From Kosakonia sacchari SP1 (GTDB lineage: Bacteria > Pseudomonadota > Gammaproteobacteria > Enterobacterales > Enterobacteriaceae), in assembly GCF_000300455.3 (NCBI RefSeq), contig NZ_CP007215.2, positions 1,240,001-1,304,000 of the forward strand: 64,000 nt of DNA, read 5' to 3'. The position numbers and the translations under genes are program-made. Under the pieces are notes generated by a model. The model was not told the DNA's origin. It saw only the letters and a program-made list of their open reading frames with translations, and made no database searches. Shown in pieces: positions 42,658 to 53,420 of this stretch. How positions within the stretch are numbered: position 1 is the first letter of the stretch; each line of letters opens with the position of its first letter.

Positions 42658-43628
42658 TGATGAGCGCTGCGGCGCGAAAACGACGCTTATTGCACTGGTG
42701 GCCGCTGGTGCTTTTTATGGTATGCGCGCTGGCAGCCGTGTTGTGGCTGTGGCAGATCTGGCCGCAGGTGATGGTGAAAAGCGTTATCTGGCAGCGCGAT
42801 GTGAATATGAAAATGAGCAGCCTACTGAAAGCGGTGGCAGAAAATCCGCGTCAGGCCGGTGGGGCGCTGTTGCTGTTCAGTTTTGTCTATGGTGTGCTGC
42901 ATGCGCTTGGGCCGGGGCACGGCAAAGTGGTGATCGCCACCTGGCTTGCTACGCATCCGTCAAAACTGAAACCGGCGATTGGCTTAACGCTGGCCTCTTC
43001 GTTATTGCAGGGGCTGGTGGCCATTGCGCTGGTGGTGATTGTGCTGAGTATTCTGGTTCTGCCCGCGCGGCAGCTGCATTTAAGCGGTTACTGGCTGGAG
43101 AAGGGCAGTTATTTACTGGTGGGGGTGCTGGGAGTGCTTTTGTGCTGGCGAGCGTTGAAAAAGCTGCGCGCGCTTGTACTAGCACCGAAATTCCGCGCTT
43201 TTACGCCACATCATGTTCATCACGAAGGGTGCGGTTGCGGTCATCAACATTTACCTTCGGCCTCACAATTACAGAGCGGAGATGACTGGCGTGCACGGCT
43301 GATGATTATTTTGTCGATGGGGATGCGCCCCTGTTCCGGTGCGATCATGGTGCTGCTGTTCAGTAAAGTGATTGGCGTGTTTAGCTGGGGTGTGGCGTCC
43401 GCGCTGGCAATGGCGGTCGGAACGTCGCTGACCATCAGTTCGCTGGCGCTGCTGGTTCATGGCTTTCGCCAACTGGCAGTGAAATTAAGCGGGGAGCGTG
43501 CGCCGGTATTGTGGCGACAGGTTGGCTGGACCACGCTGGCTCTGACCGGTGGCGTGTTGTTAATTAGCGCGTCGGTAATAATGTGGGTCAGTGCGTTACC
43601 GCCGGGCGGCGGATTACGACCGTTTTGA
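42648..43628 (+). CDS. NicO-family metal transporter, ZevB-like
   Basis: The 326-residue membrane protein has about six or seven spans, the NicO motif HALGPGHGK (residues 85-93), a His/Cys-rich cytosolic loop (about 188-201, HHVHHEGCGCGHQH) and a second motif MGMRPCSGAIMVLLF. It is the permease partner of the DUF1007 protein. Nickel, cobalt or zinc are the possible substrates. It is the second NicO protein in under 6 kb, the other being RcnA, but it differs in having a Cys-containing metal loop. Confidence 0.85.
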   Translation: MSVMMSAAARKRRLLHWWPLVLFMVCALAAVLWLWQIWPQVMVKSVIWQRDVNMKMSSLLKAVAENPRQAGGALLLFSFVYGVLHALGPGHGKVVIATWLATHPSKLKPAIGLTLASSLLQGLVAIALVVIVLSILVLPARQLHLSGYWLEKGSYLLVGVLGVLLCWRALKKLRALVLAPKFRAFTPHHVHHEGCGCGHQHLPSASQLQSGDDWRARLMIILSMGMRPCSGAIMVLLFSKVIGVFSWGVASALAMAVGTSLTISSLALLVHGFRQLAVKLSGERAPVLWRQVGWTTLALTGGVLLISASVIMWVSALPPGGGLRPF

Positions 43629-43633
43629 TAGCA

Positions 43634-43659
43634 CCCGGTGGTGGCAAACCTCCACCGGG
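43634..43659. terminator. Stem-loop between the ZevB-like gene and suhB
   Basis: CCCGGTGG and CCACCGGG form an 8-bp stem with a ten-base loop between convergent genes. There is no T-tract, so its action as a terminator is uncertain. Confidence 0.45.
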
Positions 43660-43670
43660 CACAGCCAGAC

Positions 43671-44474
43671 TTAGCGTTTCAGCGCGTCGCTCAGCTCTTC
43701 ACGCATATTCGCCAGCATCGCTTTAACTACGCGCGGGTTACCCGCCACGATGTTGCCGGTCATCATATAGTTGTGACCGCCGGTGAAATCGCATACCAGA
43801 CCGCCAGCTTCACGCACCAGCAGCTCACCGGCGGCGAAATCCCACGGTTTCAGCGCGATTTCGAAGAAACCATCCACGCGGCCAGCAGCAACATAGGCCA
43901 GATCCAGCGCTGCGGAACCCGTGCGACGGAAGTCCGCACATTCGGTGAACAGTTTGCCCACGATGTTGATGTAGGTGGTGGCGTGCTGTTTGGCTTTGAA
44001 CGGGAAACCGGTCGCCAGAATGGTGCCATCCAGATCGCGAGCTGCGCTGCCGCGCAGACGGTAGCCGTTCAGCTGTGCGCCCTGGCCGCGAGTGGCGGTG
44101 AACAGTTCGTTACGCATAGGATCGTAAACCACAGCGACTTCTGTGCGGCCTTTGATTCGTACGGCGATGGATACCGCGAAGTGCGGCAAGCGTTTGATGA
44201 AGTTAGTGGTGCCATCCAGGGGATCGATAACCCATTGCACATCCTGGTCAGCGCCTTCGTGCTCACCACTCTCTTCGGTGATGATGGTGTGTTGCGGGTA
44301 AGATTTGCGGATCGTTTCGATAATCAGCGCTTCGGCTGCTTTATCAACGTTGGTCACGAAATCATTGCTGCCTTTCTGGCTGGTTTCTACGGTGTCCGGA
44401 GTTTCGTAGTTTTTGGCAATTAAATTACCCGCCTTGCGCGCAGCACGCACGGCGATGTTCAGCATCGGATGCAT
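43671..44474 (-). CDS. suhB: Inositol-1-monophosphatase / Nus factor SuhB
   Basis: The 267-residue protein has the metal-binding motifs ITEESGEH, IDPLDGTTNF and KPWDFAAGELLVREAGG of inositol monophosphatases. In E. coli it also joins the rRNA antitermination complex with NusA and NusG. Length equals E. coli. It is divergent from trmJ with about 117 bp between starts. Confidence 0.97.
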   Translation of the reverse strand: MHPMLNIAVRAARKAGNLIAKNYETPDTVETSQKGSNDFVTNVDKAAEALIIETIRKSYPQHTIITEESGEHEGADQDVQWVIDPLDGTTNFIKRLPHFAVSIAVRIKGRTEVAVVYDPMRNELFTATRGQGAQLNGYRLRGSAARDLDGTILATGFPFKAKQHATTYINIVGKLFTECADFRRTGSAALDLAYVAAGRVDGFFEIALKPWDFAAGELLVREAGGLVCDFTGGHNYMMTGNIVAGNPRVVKAMLANMREELSDALKR

Positions 44475-44591
44475 CGGTCTCTCTCACTGGATGTTAAAGA
44501 ACGGAAAACGGCGCATATCATAGCAGCGAATTCGGATTATGTCTTTGCTTTATGATAATATGCGCGAATATTCTTTAGCCGTTGAAAATCT

Positions 44592-45323
44592 ATGCTGCAA
44601 AATATTCGAATCGTACTGGTGGAAACCTCCCACACCGGCAACATGGGCTCTGTTGCTCGTGCAATGAAAACAATGGGTTTGACGAATCTCTGGCTGGTAA
44701 ACCCGCTGGTAAAACCGGATTCACAAGCTATCGCGCTGGCCGCAGGTGCCAGCGATGTGATTGGCAATGCGCAAATCGTCGACACGCTGGATGAAGCGCT
44801 CGCCGGCTGCAGTCTGGTTGTTGGCACCAGCGCGCGTTCCCGCACGCTGCCGTGGCCGATGCTCGATCCGCGTGAATGCGGGCTGAAAAGCGTTGCCGAA
44901 GCGGAACACGCGCCGGTCGCACTGGTGTTTGGCCGCGAACGCGTTGGCCTGACCAACGATGAACTGCAAAAGTGCCATTATCACGTGGCGATTGCCGCCA
45001 ACCCGGAATACAGCTCGCTGAACCTGGCGATGGCGGTTCAGGTTATTGCTTATGAAGTGCGCATGGCGTGGCTGGCCGCACAAGAGAGCAGTGCCCCGGC
45101 TGTTGAGCATGAAGAGACGCCGTATCCGCTGGTCGATGATCTGGAGCGTTTTTACGGGCATCTGGAGCAAACCCTGCTGGCAACTGGTTTTATTCGTGAA
45201 AACCACCCCGGCCAGGTGATGAATAAATTGCGTCGTCTGTTCACCCGCGCGCGCCCTGAAAGTCAGGAGCTTAATATCCTGCGCGGCATTCTGGCGTCCA
45301 TCGAACAGAAGCATAAAGAGTAA
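44592..45323 (+). CDS. trmJ: tRNA (cytidine/uridine-2'-O-)-methyltransferase TrmJ
   Basis: The 243-residue SPOUT enzyme has motif 1 [12 protein letters not shown], motif 2 [15 protein letters not shown] and motif 3 [16 protein letters not shown], followed by a C-terminal extension. It methylates the ribose of residue 32 in several tRNAs. It lies between suhB and the isc operon as in E. coli. The 189-bp gap to iscR holds the IscR operators. Confidence 0.96.
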   Translation: MLQNIRIVLVETSHTGNMGSVARAMKTMGLTNLWLVNPLVKPDSQAIALAAGASDVIGNAQIVDTLDEALAGCSLVVGTSARSRTLPWPMLDPRECGLKSVAEAEHAPVALVFGRERVGLTNDELQKCHYHVAIAANPEYSSLNLAMAVQVIAYEVRMAWLAAQESSAPAVEHEETPYPLVDDLERFYGHLEQTLLATGFIRENHPGQVMNKLRRLFTRARPESQELNILRGILASIEQKHKE

Positions 45324-45383
45324 CGCGCGAGGCCGGGAAAATGCCCTTTTTCGGTCTAACTCTATGAAAGCACTAAACGACAA

Positions 45384-45433
45384 ATACCTGACTAAAACAG
45401 TCAACTAAATAGTTGACCAATTTAGTCGGGAAT
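45384..45433 (+). promoter_or_regulatory. Two type-1 IscR operators upstream of iscR
   Basis: Two adjacent 25-bp sites fit the type-1 IscR motif: 45384-45408 (core CTGACTAAAACAGTCAAC, one mismatch) and 45409-45433 (core GTTGACCAATTTAGTCGG, two mismatches). They abut without a gap. Holo-IscR carrying [2Fe-2S] would repress the whole isc operon here. Confidence 0.88.
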
Positions 45434-45512
45434 GTCAGACTTGCGTCTGCTATGCAACATTAACATATTAATAATACACCCCGGGCAGGGGCGAGTTTGA
45501 GGCTTGTAAGAC

Positions 45513-46004
45513 ATGAGACTGACATCTAAAGGGCGTTATGCCGTGACCGCAATGCTGGACGTTGCACTCAACTCCGAAGCGGGCCCGGTTCCGTTGGCTG
45601 ATATTTCCGAGCGTCAGGGAATTTCCCTCTCCTACCTGGAGCAGCTGTTCTCCCGCTTGCGTAAAAATGGCTTAGTCGCCAGCGTACGTGGCCCGGGCGG
45701 CGGTTACCTGCTGGGTAAAGACGCAAATACCATTGCCGTTGGCGAAGTGATTAGCGCGGTTGACGAATCCGTAGACGCAACCCGCTGCCAGGGTAAAAGC
45801 GGCTGCCAGGGGGGCGATAAGTGCCTGACCCATGCGCTGTGGCGCGATCTGAGCGATCGTCTGACCGGTTTCTTAAACAACATCACGCTGGGTGAACTGG
45901 TTAACAACCAGGAAATCCTTGATGTGTCTGACCGTCAGCATAATAACGAATCCCATCGCAACACCCGTGGCCAGGACGCTATCGACGTCAAACTGCGCGC
46001 ATAA
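45513..46004 (+). CDS. iscR: Iron-sulfur cluster regulator IscR
   Basis: The 163-residue Rrf2-family regulator has an N-terminal winged helix ([23 protein letters not shown]) and the [2Fe-2S] ligands Cys92, Cys98, Cys104 and His107. It senses cluster supply and represses the isc operon. Length is one residue more than E. coli. It is first in iscR-iscS-iscU-iscA-hscB-hscA-fdx-iscX; the 119-bp gap to iscS is the usual site of RyhB-guided differential decay in E. coli. Confidence 0.97.
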   Translation: MRLTSKGRYAVTAMLDVALNSEAGPVPLADISERQGISLSYLEQLFSRLRKNGLVASVRGPGGGYLLGKDANTIAVGEVISAVDESVDATRCQGKSGCQGGDKCLTHALWRDLSDRLTGFLNNITLGELVNNQEILDVSDRQHNNESHRNTRGQDAIDVKLRA

Positions 46005-46123
46005 TAAAAAAACAGAATTCAGAATCGGGCCAGGGCACACAACAGTGCCCTGTTAACGCGGTCGTACATCCAGCCGGTTGCCTGATTCCTTGCATTAGAG
46101 CGATGTACGGAGTTTAAAGAGCA

Positions 46124-47338
46124 ATGAAATTACCGATTTATCTCGATTACTCCGCAACCACGCCGGTGGATCCGCGTGTTGCCGAGAAAATGATGCAGTT
46201 TCTGACCCTGGACGGGACCTTTGGTAACCCTGCTTCCCGTTCTCACCGTTTTGGCTGGCAAGCTGAAGAAGCGGTTGATATCGCCCGTAACCAGATTGCA
46301 GAACTGGTCGGCGCGGACCCGCGTGAAATCGTCTTCACTTCCGGTGCAACCGAATCCGATAACCTGGCGATCAAAGGTGCAGCCAACTTTTATCAGAAAA
46401 AAGGCAAGCACATCATCACCAGCAAGACCGAACACAAAGCCGTGCTGGACACCTGCCGTCAACTGGAGCGCGAAGGTTTCGAAGTGACCTATCTCGCCCC
46501 GCAGAGCAACGGCATTATCGACCTGAAAGAGCTGGAAGCGGCGATGCGTGAAGACACCATCCTCGTTTCCATCATGCACGTGAATAACGAAATCGGCGTG
46601 GTGCAGGATATCGCGGCAATCGGCGAAATGTGCCGTGCGCGCGGCATTATCTATCACGTTGACGCTACCCAGAGCGTGGGCAAACTGCCTATCGACCTGA
46701 GCCAGTTGAAAGTGGATCTGATGTCCTTCTCCGGTCATAAAATTTATGGGCCTAAAGGCATCGGCGCGCTGTATGTGCAGCGTAAACCGCGTGTGCGTAT
46801 CGAAGCGCAGATGCACGGCGGTGGTCACGAACGCGGCATGCGTTCCGGTACTCTGCCTGTTCACCAGATCGTCGGCATGGGTGAAGCGTACCGCATCGCG
46901 AAAGAAGAGATGGCCAGCGAAATGGAACGTCTGCGCGGCCTGCGTAGCCGTCTGTGGAACGGCATCAACGATATCGAAGAAGTTTATCTGAACGGCGATC
47001 TCGAACACGGCGCACCGAACATTCTCAACGTCAGCTTCAACTACGTTGAAGGCGAGTCGCTGATCATGGCGCTGAAAGATCTGGCTGTATCCTCCGGCTC
47101 TGCTTGTACCTCTGCAAGCCTGGAACCGTCCTACGTGCTGCGCGCACTGGGCATGAATGATGAGCTGGCACACAGCTCCATCCGTTTCTCTTTAGGTCGT
47201 TTCACCACCGAAGAAGAAATTGACTACACCATCGCGCTGGTACGTAAATCTATCGGCCGTCTGCGTGAACTCTCTCCGCTGTGGGAAATGTTCAAACAGG
47301 GCGTGGATTTGACCACCATCGAATGGGCTCATCATTAA
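46124..47338 (+). CDS. iscS: Cysteine desulfurase IscS
   Basis: The 404-residue PLP enzyme has the PLP lysine in [12 protein letters not shown] and the active cysteine (Cys328) in [10 protein letters not shown]. It takes sulfur from cysteine and hands it to IscU, TusA, ThiI and others. Length equals E. coli. iscU starts 26 bp after its stop. Confidence 0.98.
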   Translation: MKLPIYLDYSATTPVDPRVAEKMMQFLTLDGTFGNPASRSHRFGWQAEEAVDIARNQIAELVGADPREIVFTSGATESDNLAIKGAANFYQKKGKHIITSKTEHKAVLDTCRQLEREGFEVTYLAPQSNGIIDLKELEAAMREDTILVSIMHVNNEIGVVQDIAAIGEMCRARGIIYHVDATQSVGKLPIDLSQLKVDLMSFSGHKIYGPKGIGALYVQRKPRVRIEAQMHGGGHERGMRSGTLPVHQIVGMGEAYRIAKEEMASEMERLRGLRSRLWNGINDIEEVYLNGDLEHGAPNILNVSFNYVEGESLIMALKDLAVSSGSACTSASLEPSYVLRALGMNDELAHSSIRFSLGRFTTEEEIDYTIALVRKSIGRLRELSPLWEMFKQGVDLTTIEWAHH

Positions 47339-47364
47339 TTGTTGCGCAAGCAGGAGAAGAAAAA

Positions 47365-47748
47365 ATGGCTTATAGCGAAAAAGTAATCGATCACTACGAA
47401 AACCCGCGCAACGTTGGCTCGTTCGACAACGACGACACCGTAGGTAGCGGCATGGTTGGTGCACCGGCGTGCGGCGACGTGATGAAACTGCAGATCAAAG
47501 TTAACGATAAAGGCATTATCGAAGACGCGCGTTTCAAAACTTACGGTTGCGGCTCTGCAATCGCTTCCAGCTCACTGGTTACCGAGTGGGTGAAAGGCAA
47601 GTCTCTGGATGAAGCGCAGGCAATCAAGAACACCGATATCGCCGAAGAGCTGGAACTGCCGCCGGTGAAAATCCACTGTTCAATCCTGGCGGAAGATGCG
47701 ATCAAAGCCGCGATTGCGGATTACAAAAGTAAACAAGAAGCGAAATAA
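47365..47748 (+). CDS. iscU: Iron-sulfur scaffold protein IscU
   Basis: The 127-residue scaffold has the three cluster-binding cysteine regions (PACGD, YGCGSA, HCSILA) and the HscA-recognition motif LPPVK. The start [14 protein letters not shown] at 47365 follows GGAGAAG; 28 more in-frame codons upstream lie inside iscS. It is one residue shorter than E. coli IscU, from a change in the loop after residue 21, away from the active site. Confidence 0.97.
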   Translation: MAYSEKVIDHYENPRNVGSFDNDDTVGSGMVGAPACGDVMKLQIKVNDKGIIEDARFKTYGCGSAIASSSLVTEWVKGKSLDEAQAIKNTDIAEELELPPVKIHCSILAEDAIKAAIADYKSKQEAK

Positions 47749-47765
47749 GGCGGGAGGTTGTTGTC

Positions 47766-48089
47766 ATGTCCATTAGCCTGAGCGACAGTGCTGCCGCGCG
47801 AGTCAATACCTTCCTGGCCAACCGTGGTAAAGGGTTTGGTCTGCGTCTGGGGGTAAGAACCTCCGGCTGTTCTGGTATGGCTTATGTCCTTGAATTTGTC
47901 GACGCGCCGAACGAAGAAGACACGGTGTTTGAAGACAAAGGCGTGAAGGTAGTGGTTGACGGCAAAAGCCTGCAATTCCTTGACGGCACTCAACTGGACT
48001 TCGTAAAAGAAGGCCTGAACGAAGGGTTTAAATTCACCAACCCGAACGTCAAAGACGAGTGCGGTTGCGGCGAAAGCTTCAACGTTTAA
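47766..48089 (+). CDS. iscA: A-type iron-sulfur carrier IscA
   Basis: The 107-residue protein has the three A-type cysteines: Cys35 in TSGCSG and Cys99/Cys101 in DECGCGES. It carries clusters or iron to target enzymes such as the [4Fe-4S] proteins. Length equals E. coli. It is 17 bp after iscU in the same operon. Confidence 0.97.
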   Translation: MSISLSDSAAARVNTFLANRGKGFGLRLGVRTSGCSGMAYVLEFVDAPNEEDTVFEDKGVKVVVDGKSLQFLDGTQLDFVKEGLNEGFKFTNPNVKDECGCGESFNV

Positions 48090-48162
48090 TCGCCATCATC
48101 CGATGACCCCACCGCAGCGTCCTGTGCGTGGGGTCTGTTTCGATTGCACACCCGGAATTGTT

Positions 48163-48678
48163 ATGGATTACTTCACCCTCTTTGGGTTGCCGGCCGACTA
48201 TCAGCTTGATGTCCAGGCGCTGGCGACACGTTTCCAGGATCTGCAACGTCAGTTCCATCCCGACCGCTTCGCGAGCCGCCCTCAGGCGGAACAACTGGCT
48301 GCCGTCCAGCAATCCGCTACCATTAACCAGGCATGGCAAACGCTGCGCAACCCGTTGACGCGCGCAGAATATCTGCTGTCGCTGCACGGTTTTGATTTAG
48401 CCTCCGAGCAGCACACAGTGCGCGATACCGCCTTCTTAATGGAGCAACTTGAGCTGCGTGAAGAACTGGACGAGATTGAAAAAGCGCAAGACGCGACCCG
48501 TCTGGACGCATTTCAACAGCGTGTGAAAGCAATGTATGACACGCGCCATCGGCAAATGGTGGAGCAATTAGCCAGCCAGACGTGGGACGCGGCGGCGGAT
48601 ACCGTGCGTAAACTGCGTTTTCTCGATAAACTGCGCAGCGCAACAGAACAACTCGAAGAAAAACTGCTCGGTTTTTAA
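48163..48678 (+). CDS. hscB: Co-chaperone HscB
   Basis: The 171-residue protein has an N-terminal J-domain with HPD at residues 32-34 and a C-terminal three-helix bundle that binds IscU. It stimulates the HscA ATPase and delivers IscU. The ATG at 48163 gives [10 protein letters not shown], as in E. coli; the 20 upstream in-frame codons are not conserved. hscA follows 18 bp downstream. Confidence 0.97.
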   Translation: MDYFTLFGLPADYQLDVQALATRFQDLQRQFHPDRFASRPQAEQLAAVQQSATINQAWQTLRNPLTRAEYLLSLHGFDLASEQHTVRDTAFLMEQLELREELDEIEKAQDATRLDAFQQRVKAMYDTRHRQMVEQLASQTWDAAADTVRKLRFLDKLRSATEQLEEKLLGF

Positions 48679-48696
48679 TTTTTTTGGAAGCACATC

Positions 48697-50547
48697 ATGG
48701 CCTTATTACAAATCAGTGAGCCCGGTCTGAGCGCCGCGCCGCACCAGCGTCGTCTGGCGGCGGGTATCGACCTCGGCACCACCAATTCATTGGTTGCCAC
48801 CGTGCGCAGCGGGCAGGCGGAAACGCTGGCCGACAGCGCCGGACGTCACCTGCTCCCTTCGGTGGTTAACTACCAGGCCGACAGCCATGTTGTCGGCTAT
48901 GATGCCCGCACCAATGCTGCGCTGGACTCTGTGAACACCATCAGTTCTGTCAAACGCCTGATGGGGCGCAGCCTGGCTGATATTCAGGCGCGTTACCCGC
49001 ATCTTCCGTGGCAGTTCCAGCCCAGCGAAAATGGTCTGCCAATGATTGTTACACGTGGCGGTCTGGTTAACCCGATTCGCGTCTCTGCGGATATCCTCAA
49101 AGCCCTTGCCGCGCGTGCGCAAGAGACGCTTTCCGGCGATCTGGACGGCGTGGTGATCACGGTTCCTGCCTATTTTGATGACGCACAGCGCCAGGGCACT
49201 AAAGATGCGGCGCGTCTGGCGGGTCTGCATGTATTACGCCTGCTAAACGAACCGACCGCTGCGGCAATCGCCTACGGCCTGGACTCCGGTAAAGAGGGCG
49301 TGATTGCGGTTTACGATCTCGGCGGCGGCACCTTTGATATCTCGATTTTGCGCCTCAGCCGCGGTGTTTTCGAAGTGCTGGCGACCGGCGGTGATTCCGC
49401 GCTCGGCGGCGACGATTTCGACCATCTGCTGGCGGATTACATTTGTGAACAGGCGGGCATTATCGATCGCAGCGATGTACGTCAACAGCGCGAATTGCTG
49501 GATGCGGCGATTGCCGCAAAAATCGCCCTCAGCGATGCCGACAGCGTTACCGTGAATGTGGCAGGCTGGCAGGGGACTATCACACGCAGCCAGTTTGACG
49601 AATTGATTTCAACGCTGGTCAAACGCACACTGCTCTCTTGCCGTCGCGCGCTGAAAGATGCGGGCGTGGAAGCGCAAGATGTGCTGGAAGTGGTGATGGT
49701 CGGCGGCTCAACGCGCGTGCCGCTGGTGCGCGAACGGGTAGGCGAGTTCTTTGGCCGTACGCCGCTGACGTCGATTGATCCGGATAAAGTGGTGGCGATT
49801 GGCGCAGCCATTCAGGCAGATATTCTGGTTGGCAATAAGCCGGACAGCGAAATGCTGCTGCTGGACGTCATTCCGCTCTCGCTGGGGCTGGAAACCATGG
49901 GCGGTCTGGTAGAAAAAGTGATCCCGCGTAACACCACCATTCCGGTGGCGCGCGCGCAGGAGTTCACCACTTTCAAAGATGGCCAGACAGCGATGTCTAT
50001 CCATGTGATGCAGGGCGAGCGTGAACTGGTGGCAGACTGCCGTTCACTGGCGCGTTTTGCGCTGCGTGGTATTCCGGCGATGCCAGCGGGTGGGGCGCAT
50101 ATTCGCGTCACGTTCCAGGTGGATGCTGACGGTCTTCTTAGCGTGGCCGCGATGGAGAAATCCACCGGGGTAGAAGCCTCCATTCAGGTGAAACCGTCTT
50201 ACGGCCTGACCGATGGCGAAATCGCCGACATGATTAAAGACTCCATGAGTTTCGCCGAGCAAGACGTGAAAGCGCGCATGCTGGCGGAGCAGAAAGTGGA
50301 AGCCGCGCGCGTGCTGGAAAGCCTTGCCAGCGCGCTTGCCGCTGACGCCGCGCTGTTAAGCGCCGCAGAGCGTGCGGAGATCGACGACGCAGTCGCGCAG
50401 TTACGCGCGGTTGCCGACGGCGATGACACCGACGCAATAGAACAAGCCATTAAAAATGTAGATAAACAAACCCAGGAATTCGCCGCACGCCGTATGGACC
50501 AATCCGTACGTACCGCGCTGAAAGGCCATTCCGTCGACGAGGTTTAA
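48697..50547 (+). CDS. hscA: Hsp70-type chaperone HscA
   Basis: The 616-residue Hsp70 has the ATPase motifs [19 protein letters not shown] and [10 protein letters not shown], followed by a substrate-binding domain and a helical lid. It binds the LPPVK motif of IscU and drives cluster transfer. Length equals E. coli. Only one base separates its stop from fdx. Confidence 0.98.
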   Translation: MALLQISEPGLSAAPHQRRLAAGIDLGTTNSLVATVRSGQAETLADSAGRHLLPSVVNYQADSHVVGYDARTNAALDSVNTISSVKRLMGRSLADIQARYPHLPWQFQPSENGLPMIVTRGGLVNPIRVSADILKALAARAQETLSGDLDGVVITVPAYFDDAQRQGTKDAARLAGLHVLRLLNEPTAAAIAYGLDSGKEGVIAVYDLGGGTFDISILRLSRGVFEVLATGGDSALGGDDFDHLLADYICEQAGIIDRSDVRQQRELLDAAIAAKIALSDADSVTVNVAGWQGTITRSQFDELISTLVKRTLLSCRRALKDAGVEAQDVLEVVMVGGSTRVPLVRERVGEFFGRTPLTSIDPDKVVAIGAAIQADILVGNKPDSEMLLLDVIPLSLGLETMGGLVEKVIPRNTTIPVARAQEFTTFKDGQTAMSIHVMQGERELVADCRSLARFALRGIPAMPAGGAHIRVTFQVDADGLLSVAAMEKSTGVEASIQVKPSYGLTDGEIADMIKDSMSFAEQDVKARMLAEQKVEAARVLESLASALAADAALLSAAERAEIDDAVAQLRAVADGDDTDAIEQAIKNVDKQTQEFAARRMDQSVRTALKGHSVDEV

Positions 50548-50548
50548 T

Positions 50549-50884
50549 ATGCCTAAAATTGTTTTTCTGCCTCATCAGGATCTCTGTCCGGATGGCGCAG
50601 TTCTGGAAGCTAAGAGCGGTGAAACCATTCTTGATGTCGCCCTGCGCGGTGGGATTGAGATTGAGCATGCCTGCGAAAAATCCTGCGCCTGCACCACTTG
50701 CCACTGTGTGGTACGTGAAGGTTTTGACTCGCTGCCGGAAAGCAGTGAAGAGGAAGACGACATGCTGGATAAAGCGTGGGGCCTGGAGCCAGAAAGCCGC
50801 TTAGGCTGCCAGGCGCGTGTGACCGATGAAGATCTGGTGGTTGAAATTCCTCGCTACACCATCAACCACGCGCGGGAGCACTAA
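50549..50884 (+). CDS. fdx: [2Fe-2S] ferredoxin Fdx
   Basis: The 111-residue adrenodoxin-type ferredoxin has ligands Cys42, Cys48, Cys51 and Cys87. It gives electrons for cluster assembly on IscU. Length equals E. coli. iscX starts one base after its stop codon. Confidence 0.98.
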   Translation: MPKIVFLPHQDLCPDGAVLEAKSGETILDVALRGGIEIEHACEKSCACTTCHCVVREGFDSLPESSEEEDDMLDKAWGLEPESRLGCQARVTDEDLVVEIPRYTINHAREH

Positions 50885-50885
50885 T

Positions 50886-51086
50886 ATGGGGCTGAAATGG
50901 ACCGATAGCCGCGAAATCGGCGAGGCGCTGTACGACAGCCGCCCGGACGTGGATCCGAAAACCGTGCGTTTCACCGATATGCACCAGTGGATTTGCGAGC
51001 TGGAAGAGTTTGACGATGATCCGAATGCATCGAATGAAAAAATTCTCGAAGCGATTCTGCTAGTCTGGTTAGACGAAGCATCGTAA
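50886..51086 (+). CDS. iscX: Iron-sulfur assembly modulator IscX
   Basis: The 66-residue acidic protein ([17 protein letters not shown] at the N-terminus) equals E. coli IscX (YfhJ). It binds IscS and iron and tunes the desulfurase. It is the last gene of the isc operon and is followed by a hairpin before pepB. Confidence 0.96.
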   Translation: MGLKWTDSREIGEALYDSRPDVDPKTVRFTDMHQWICELEEFDDDPNASNEKILEAILLVWLDEAS

Positions 51087-51091
51087 TCATC

Positions 51092-51120
51092 AAACGGGCT
51101 GCCTTCGGGCGGCCCGTTTT
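51092..51120 (+). terminator. Terminator between iscX and pepB
   Basis: AAACGGGC-T-GCC pairs with GGC-G-GCCCGTTT around a TTCG tetraloop, ending in TTTT. It may be leaky, since pepB starts 27 bp later. Confidence 0.78.
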
Positions 51121-51146
51121 CATGAACAGCCATAAGGATAAAAATA

Positions 51147-52433
51147 ATGACAGAAGCTATGAAAATTACGCTGACAACGCAAAGCGCCGACGCGCGCTGG
51201 GGTGAAAAAGCCACTTACAGCATCAATAACGACGGCATCGCACTGCATCTGACCGGGAAAGATGACGTAGGCCTGATCCAACGCGCCGCACGTAAAATCG
51301 ATGGCATGGGCATCAAACATGTTGCCCTGAGCGGCGAAGGCTGGGATGCGGATCGCAGCTGGGCGTTCTGGGCCGGTTATAAAGGGCCAAAAGGCACGCG
51401 CAAAGTGGAATGGGCGCAGCTGAACGACGCCGAGCAAAAAGAGCTGGATAGCCGCCTGCTGGTGATCGACTGGGTGCGTGACACCATCAACGCTCCTGCG
51501 GAAGAGCTGGGGCCGGAGCAACTGGCGCAGCGCGCGGTCGATCTGTTGCACAAAGTCGGTGGCGATAACGTCTCTTACCGCATCACCAAAGGTGAAGATC
51601 TGCGCGAGCAGAACTACCTCGGTCTGCATACGGTTGGTCGGGGTTCTGAGCGCCCGCCGGTACTGCTGGCGCTGGATTTCAACCCGACCGGTAATCCGGA
51701 TGCGCCGGTTTATGCCGCGCTGGTGGGCAAAGGCATTACCTTCGATTCCGGCGGTTACAGCATTAAGCCGACTTCCTCAATGGATTCCATGAAATCCGAC
51801 ATGGGCGGCGCGGCGCTGGTGACCGGTGCGCTGGCGTTTGCCATCAATCGCGGGCTGGATAAACGCATCAAACTGTACCTATGCTGTGCGGATAACCTGA
51901 TTAGCGGCAACGCCTTCAAACTGGGCGATATCATCCGTTATCGTAACGGCAAAACCGTTGAGATCATGAATACCGATGCGGAAGGGCGTCTGGTACTGGC
52001 CGATGGCCTGATCGACGCTTCTGCGCAGAAACCAGAGCTGATTATTGATGCGGCAACGCTGACCGGCGCGGCGAAAACTGCGCTCGGCAATGATTACCAC
52101 GCGCTGTTCAGCTTTGACGATGCGCTTGCCGGGCGTCTGCTCAGCAGTGCCAGCGCGGAAAACGAACCGTTCTGGCGTTTGCCGCTGGCCGAGTTCCATC
52201 GCAATCAATTGCCGTCCAACTTCGCAGAACTGAACAACACCGCAGGCGGTTCATTCCCGGCAGGGGCAAGCACGGCGGCCGGTTTCCTGTCGCACTTTGT
52301 CGAAAACTACCAGCAGGGCTGGCTGCACATCGACTGCTCAGCAACCTATCGTAAAGCGGCGGTTGAGCAGTGGGCGGCGGGAGCGACCGGCCTTGGCGTG
52401 CGTACCCTGGCGAATCTGTTAACCGCGAAGTAA
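51147..52433 (+). CDS. pepB: Peptidase B (M17 leucyl aminopeptidase family) PepB
   Basis: The 428-residue enzyme has the M17 signature [14 protein letters not shown] and the metal-binding segment [14 protein letters not shown]. It removes N-terminal residues from small peptides, including Cys-Gly in E. coli. The start MTEAMKITL is as in E. coli. It lies after the isc operon, as in other enterobacteria. Confidence 0.97.
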   Translation: MTEAMKITLTTQSADARWGEKATYSINNDGIALHLTGKDDVGLIQRAARKIDGMGIKHVALSGEGWDADRSWAFWAGYKGPKGTRKVEWAQLNDAEQKELDSRLLVIDWVRDTINAPAEELGPEQLAQRAVDLLHKVGGDNVSYRITKGEDLREQNYLGLHTVGRGSERPPVLLALDFNPTGNPDAPVYAALVGKGITFDSGGYSIKPTSSMDSMKSDMGGAALVTGALAFAINRGLDKRIKLYLCCADNLISGNAFKLGDIIRYRNGKTVEIMNTDAEGRLVLADGLIDASAQKPELIIDAATLTGAAKTALGNDYHALFSFDDALAGRLLSSASAENEPFWRLPLAEFHRNQLPSNFAELNNTAGGSFPAGASTAAGFLSHFVENYQQGWLHIDCSATYRKAAVEQWAAGATGLGVRTLANLLTAK

Positions 52434-52440
52434 TCTTTTT

Positions 52441-52462
52441 TCCTCTCCCGTAAGGGAGAGGA
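52441..52462. terminator. Stem-loop between pepB and sseB
   Basis: TCCTCTCCC and GGGAGAGGA form a perfect 9-bp stem with loop GTAA. A six-T run lies on its left and no T-run on its right, so it would end plus-strand transcription only weakly. Confidence 0.45.
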
Positions 52463-52479
52463 AACTCTCTGGAACCACT

Positions 52480-53256
52480 ATGTCAGAAAGCAAAAACGAA
52501 TTAGAAACCCTGCTGGAACAGGCCGCAACCGAGCCTGCTTATCGTCCGGCATTTTTCCGCACGCTGCTGGAATCCACTGTTTGGGTGCCAGGCACCGCGG
52601 CGGAAGGCGAAGCCATTGTTGAAGACAGCGCGCTCGATTTACAGCACTGGGAAAAAGATGACGGCACCTCGGTGATCCCGTTCTTTACCTCGCTCGAAGC
52701 CCTGCAACAGGCAGTGGAAGAGGAGCAGGCGTTTGTGGTGATGCCCGCGCGCACACTGTTTGAAATGACGCTCGGCGAGACGCTGTTCCTCAATGCGAAG
52801 CTGCCGACCGGCAAAGAGTTCACGCCGCGAGAAATCAGCCACCTGGTGGGCGAAGAGGGCAGTCCTCTAAGCCAACAGGAAGTGCTGGAGGGCGGCGCGG
52901 CGCTGCTGCTTTCCGAAGTGGCTGAACCGCCCGCGCAAATGGTGGATTCGCTGACCACGCTGTTTAAAAGCATCAAAACCGTGAAGCGCGCGTTTCTCTG
53001 CTCAATCAAAGAGAAGGCCGATGAGCAGCCCAATCTGCTGATTGGTATCGAGGCCGAAGGCGATATCGAAGAGATAATTCACGCGGCGGGCAGTGTGGCG
53101 ACCGATACGCTGCCTGGCGACGAGCCGGTGGATATTTGCCAGGTCGTTGAAGGTGAAAAAGGAATTAGCCATTTTATGATGGCGCATATTACCCCTTTCT
53201 ACGAACGGCGCTGGGGAAGTTTTCTGCGCGACTTTAAGCAAAATCGCATTATTTAA
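52480..53256 (+). CDS. sseB: SseB family protein (serine-sensitivity enhancing)
   Basis: The 258-residue protein matches E. coli SseB in length and position after pepB. It has the N-terminal SseB domain (about 12-130) and a C-terminal domain ending WGSFLRDFKQNRII. In E. coli extra copies change sensitivity to serine; the molecular role is unknown. It is not the Salmonella type-III secretion protein of the same name. The 164 bp after it hold only an AT-rich promoter-like region for the next gene. Confidence 0.93.
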   Translation: MSESKNELETLLEQAATEPAYRPAFFRTLLESTVWVPGTAAEGEAIVEDSALDLQHWEKDDGTSVIPFFTSLEALQQAVEEEQAFVVMPARTLFEMTLGETLFLNAKLPTGKEFTPREISHLVGEEGSPLSQQEVLEGGAALLLSEVAEPPAQMVDSLTTLFKSIKTVKRAFLCSIKEKADEQPNLLIGIEAEGDIEEIIHAAGSVATDTLPGDEPVDICQVVEGEKGISHFMMAHITPFYERRWGSFLRDFKQNRII

Positions 53257-53420
53257 TTATCGGGCGGTATGCCATGTACCGCCTGCTATTATTTAAGAAA
53301 TTGAATTATTAGCCTTTCATTAATAACGTTGTGCGGTTTTTGCTGTAAATTCCATAAATTATGTATTAATCCTATACCTGTGATACGGTTCGTTTTTACG
53401 TTTCTTTACGGTTACTTTTT

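Noticed and set aside
46130-47173. Minus-strand open frame (347 codons) antisense to iscS
   Set aside because: Shadow of a highly biased coding region; composition rich in His, Phe and Arg with no family features.
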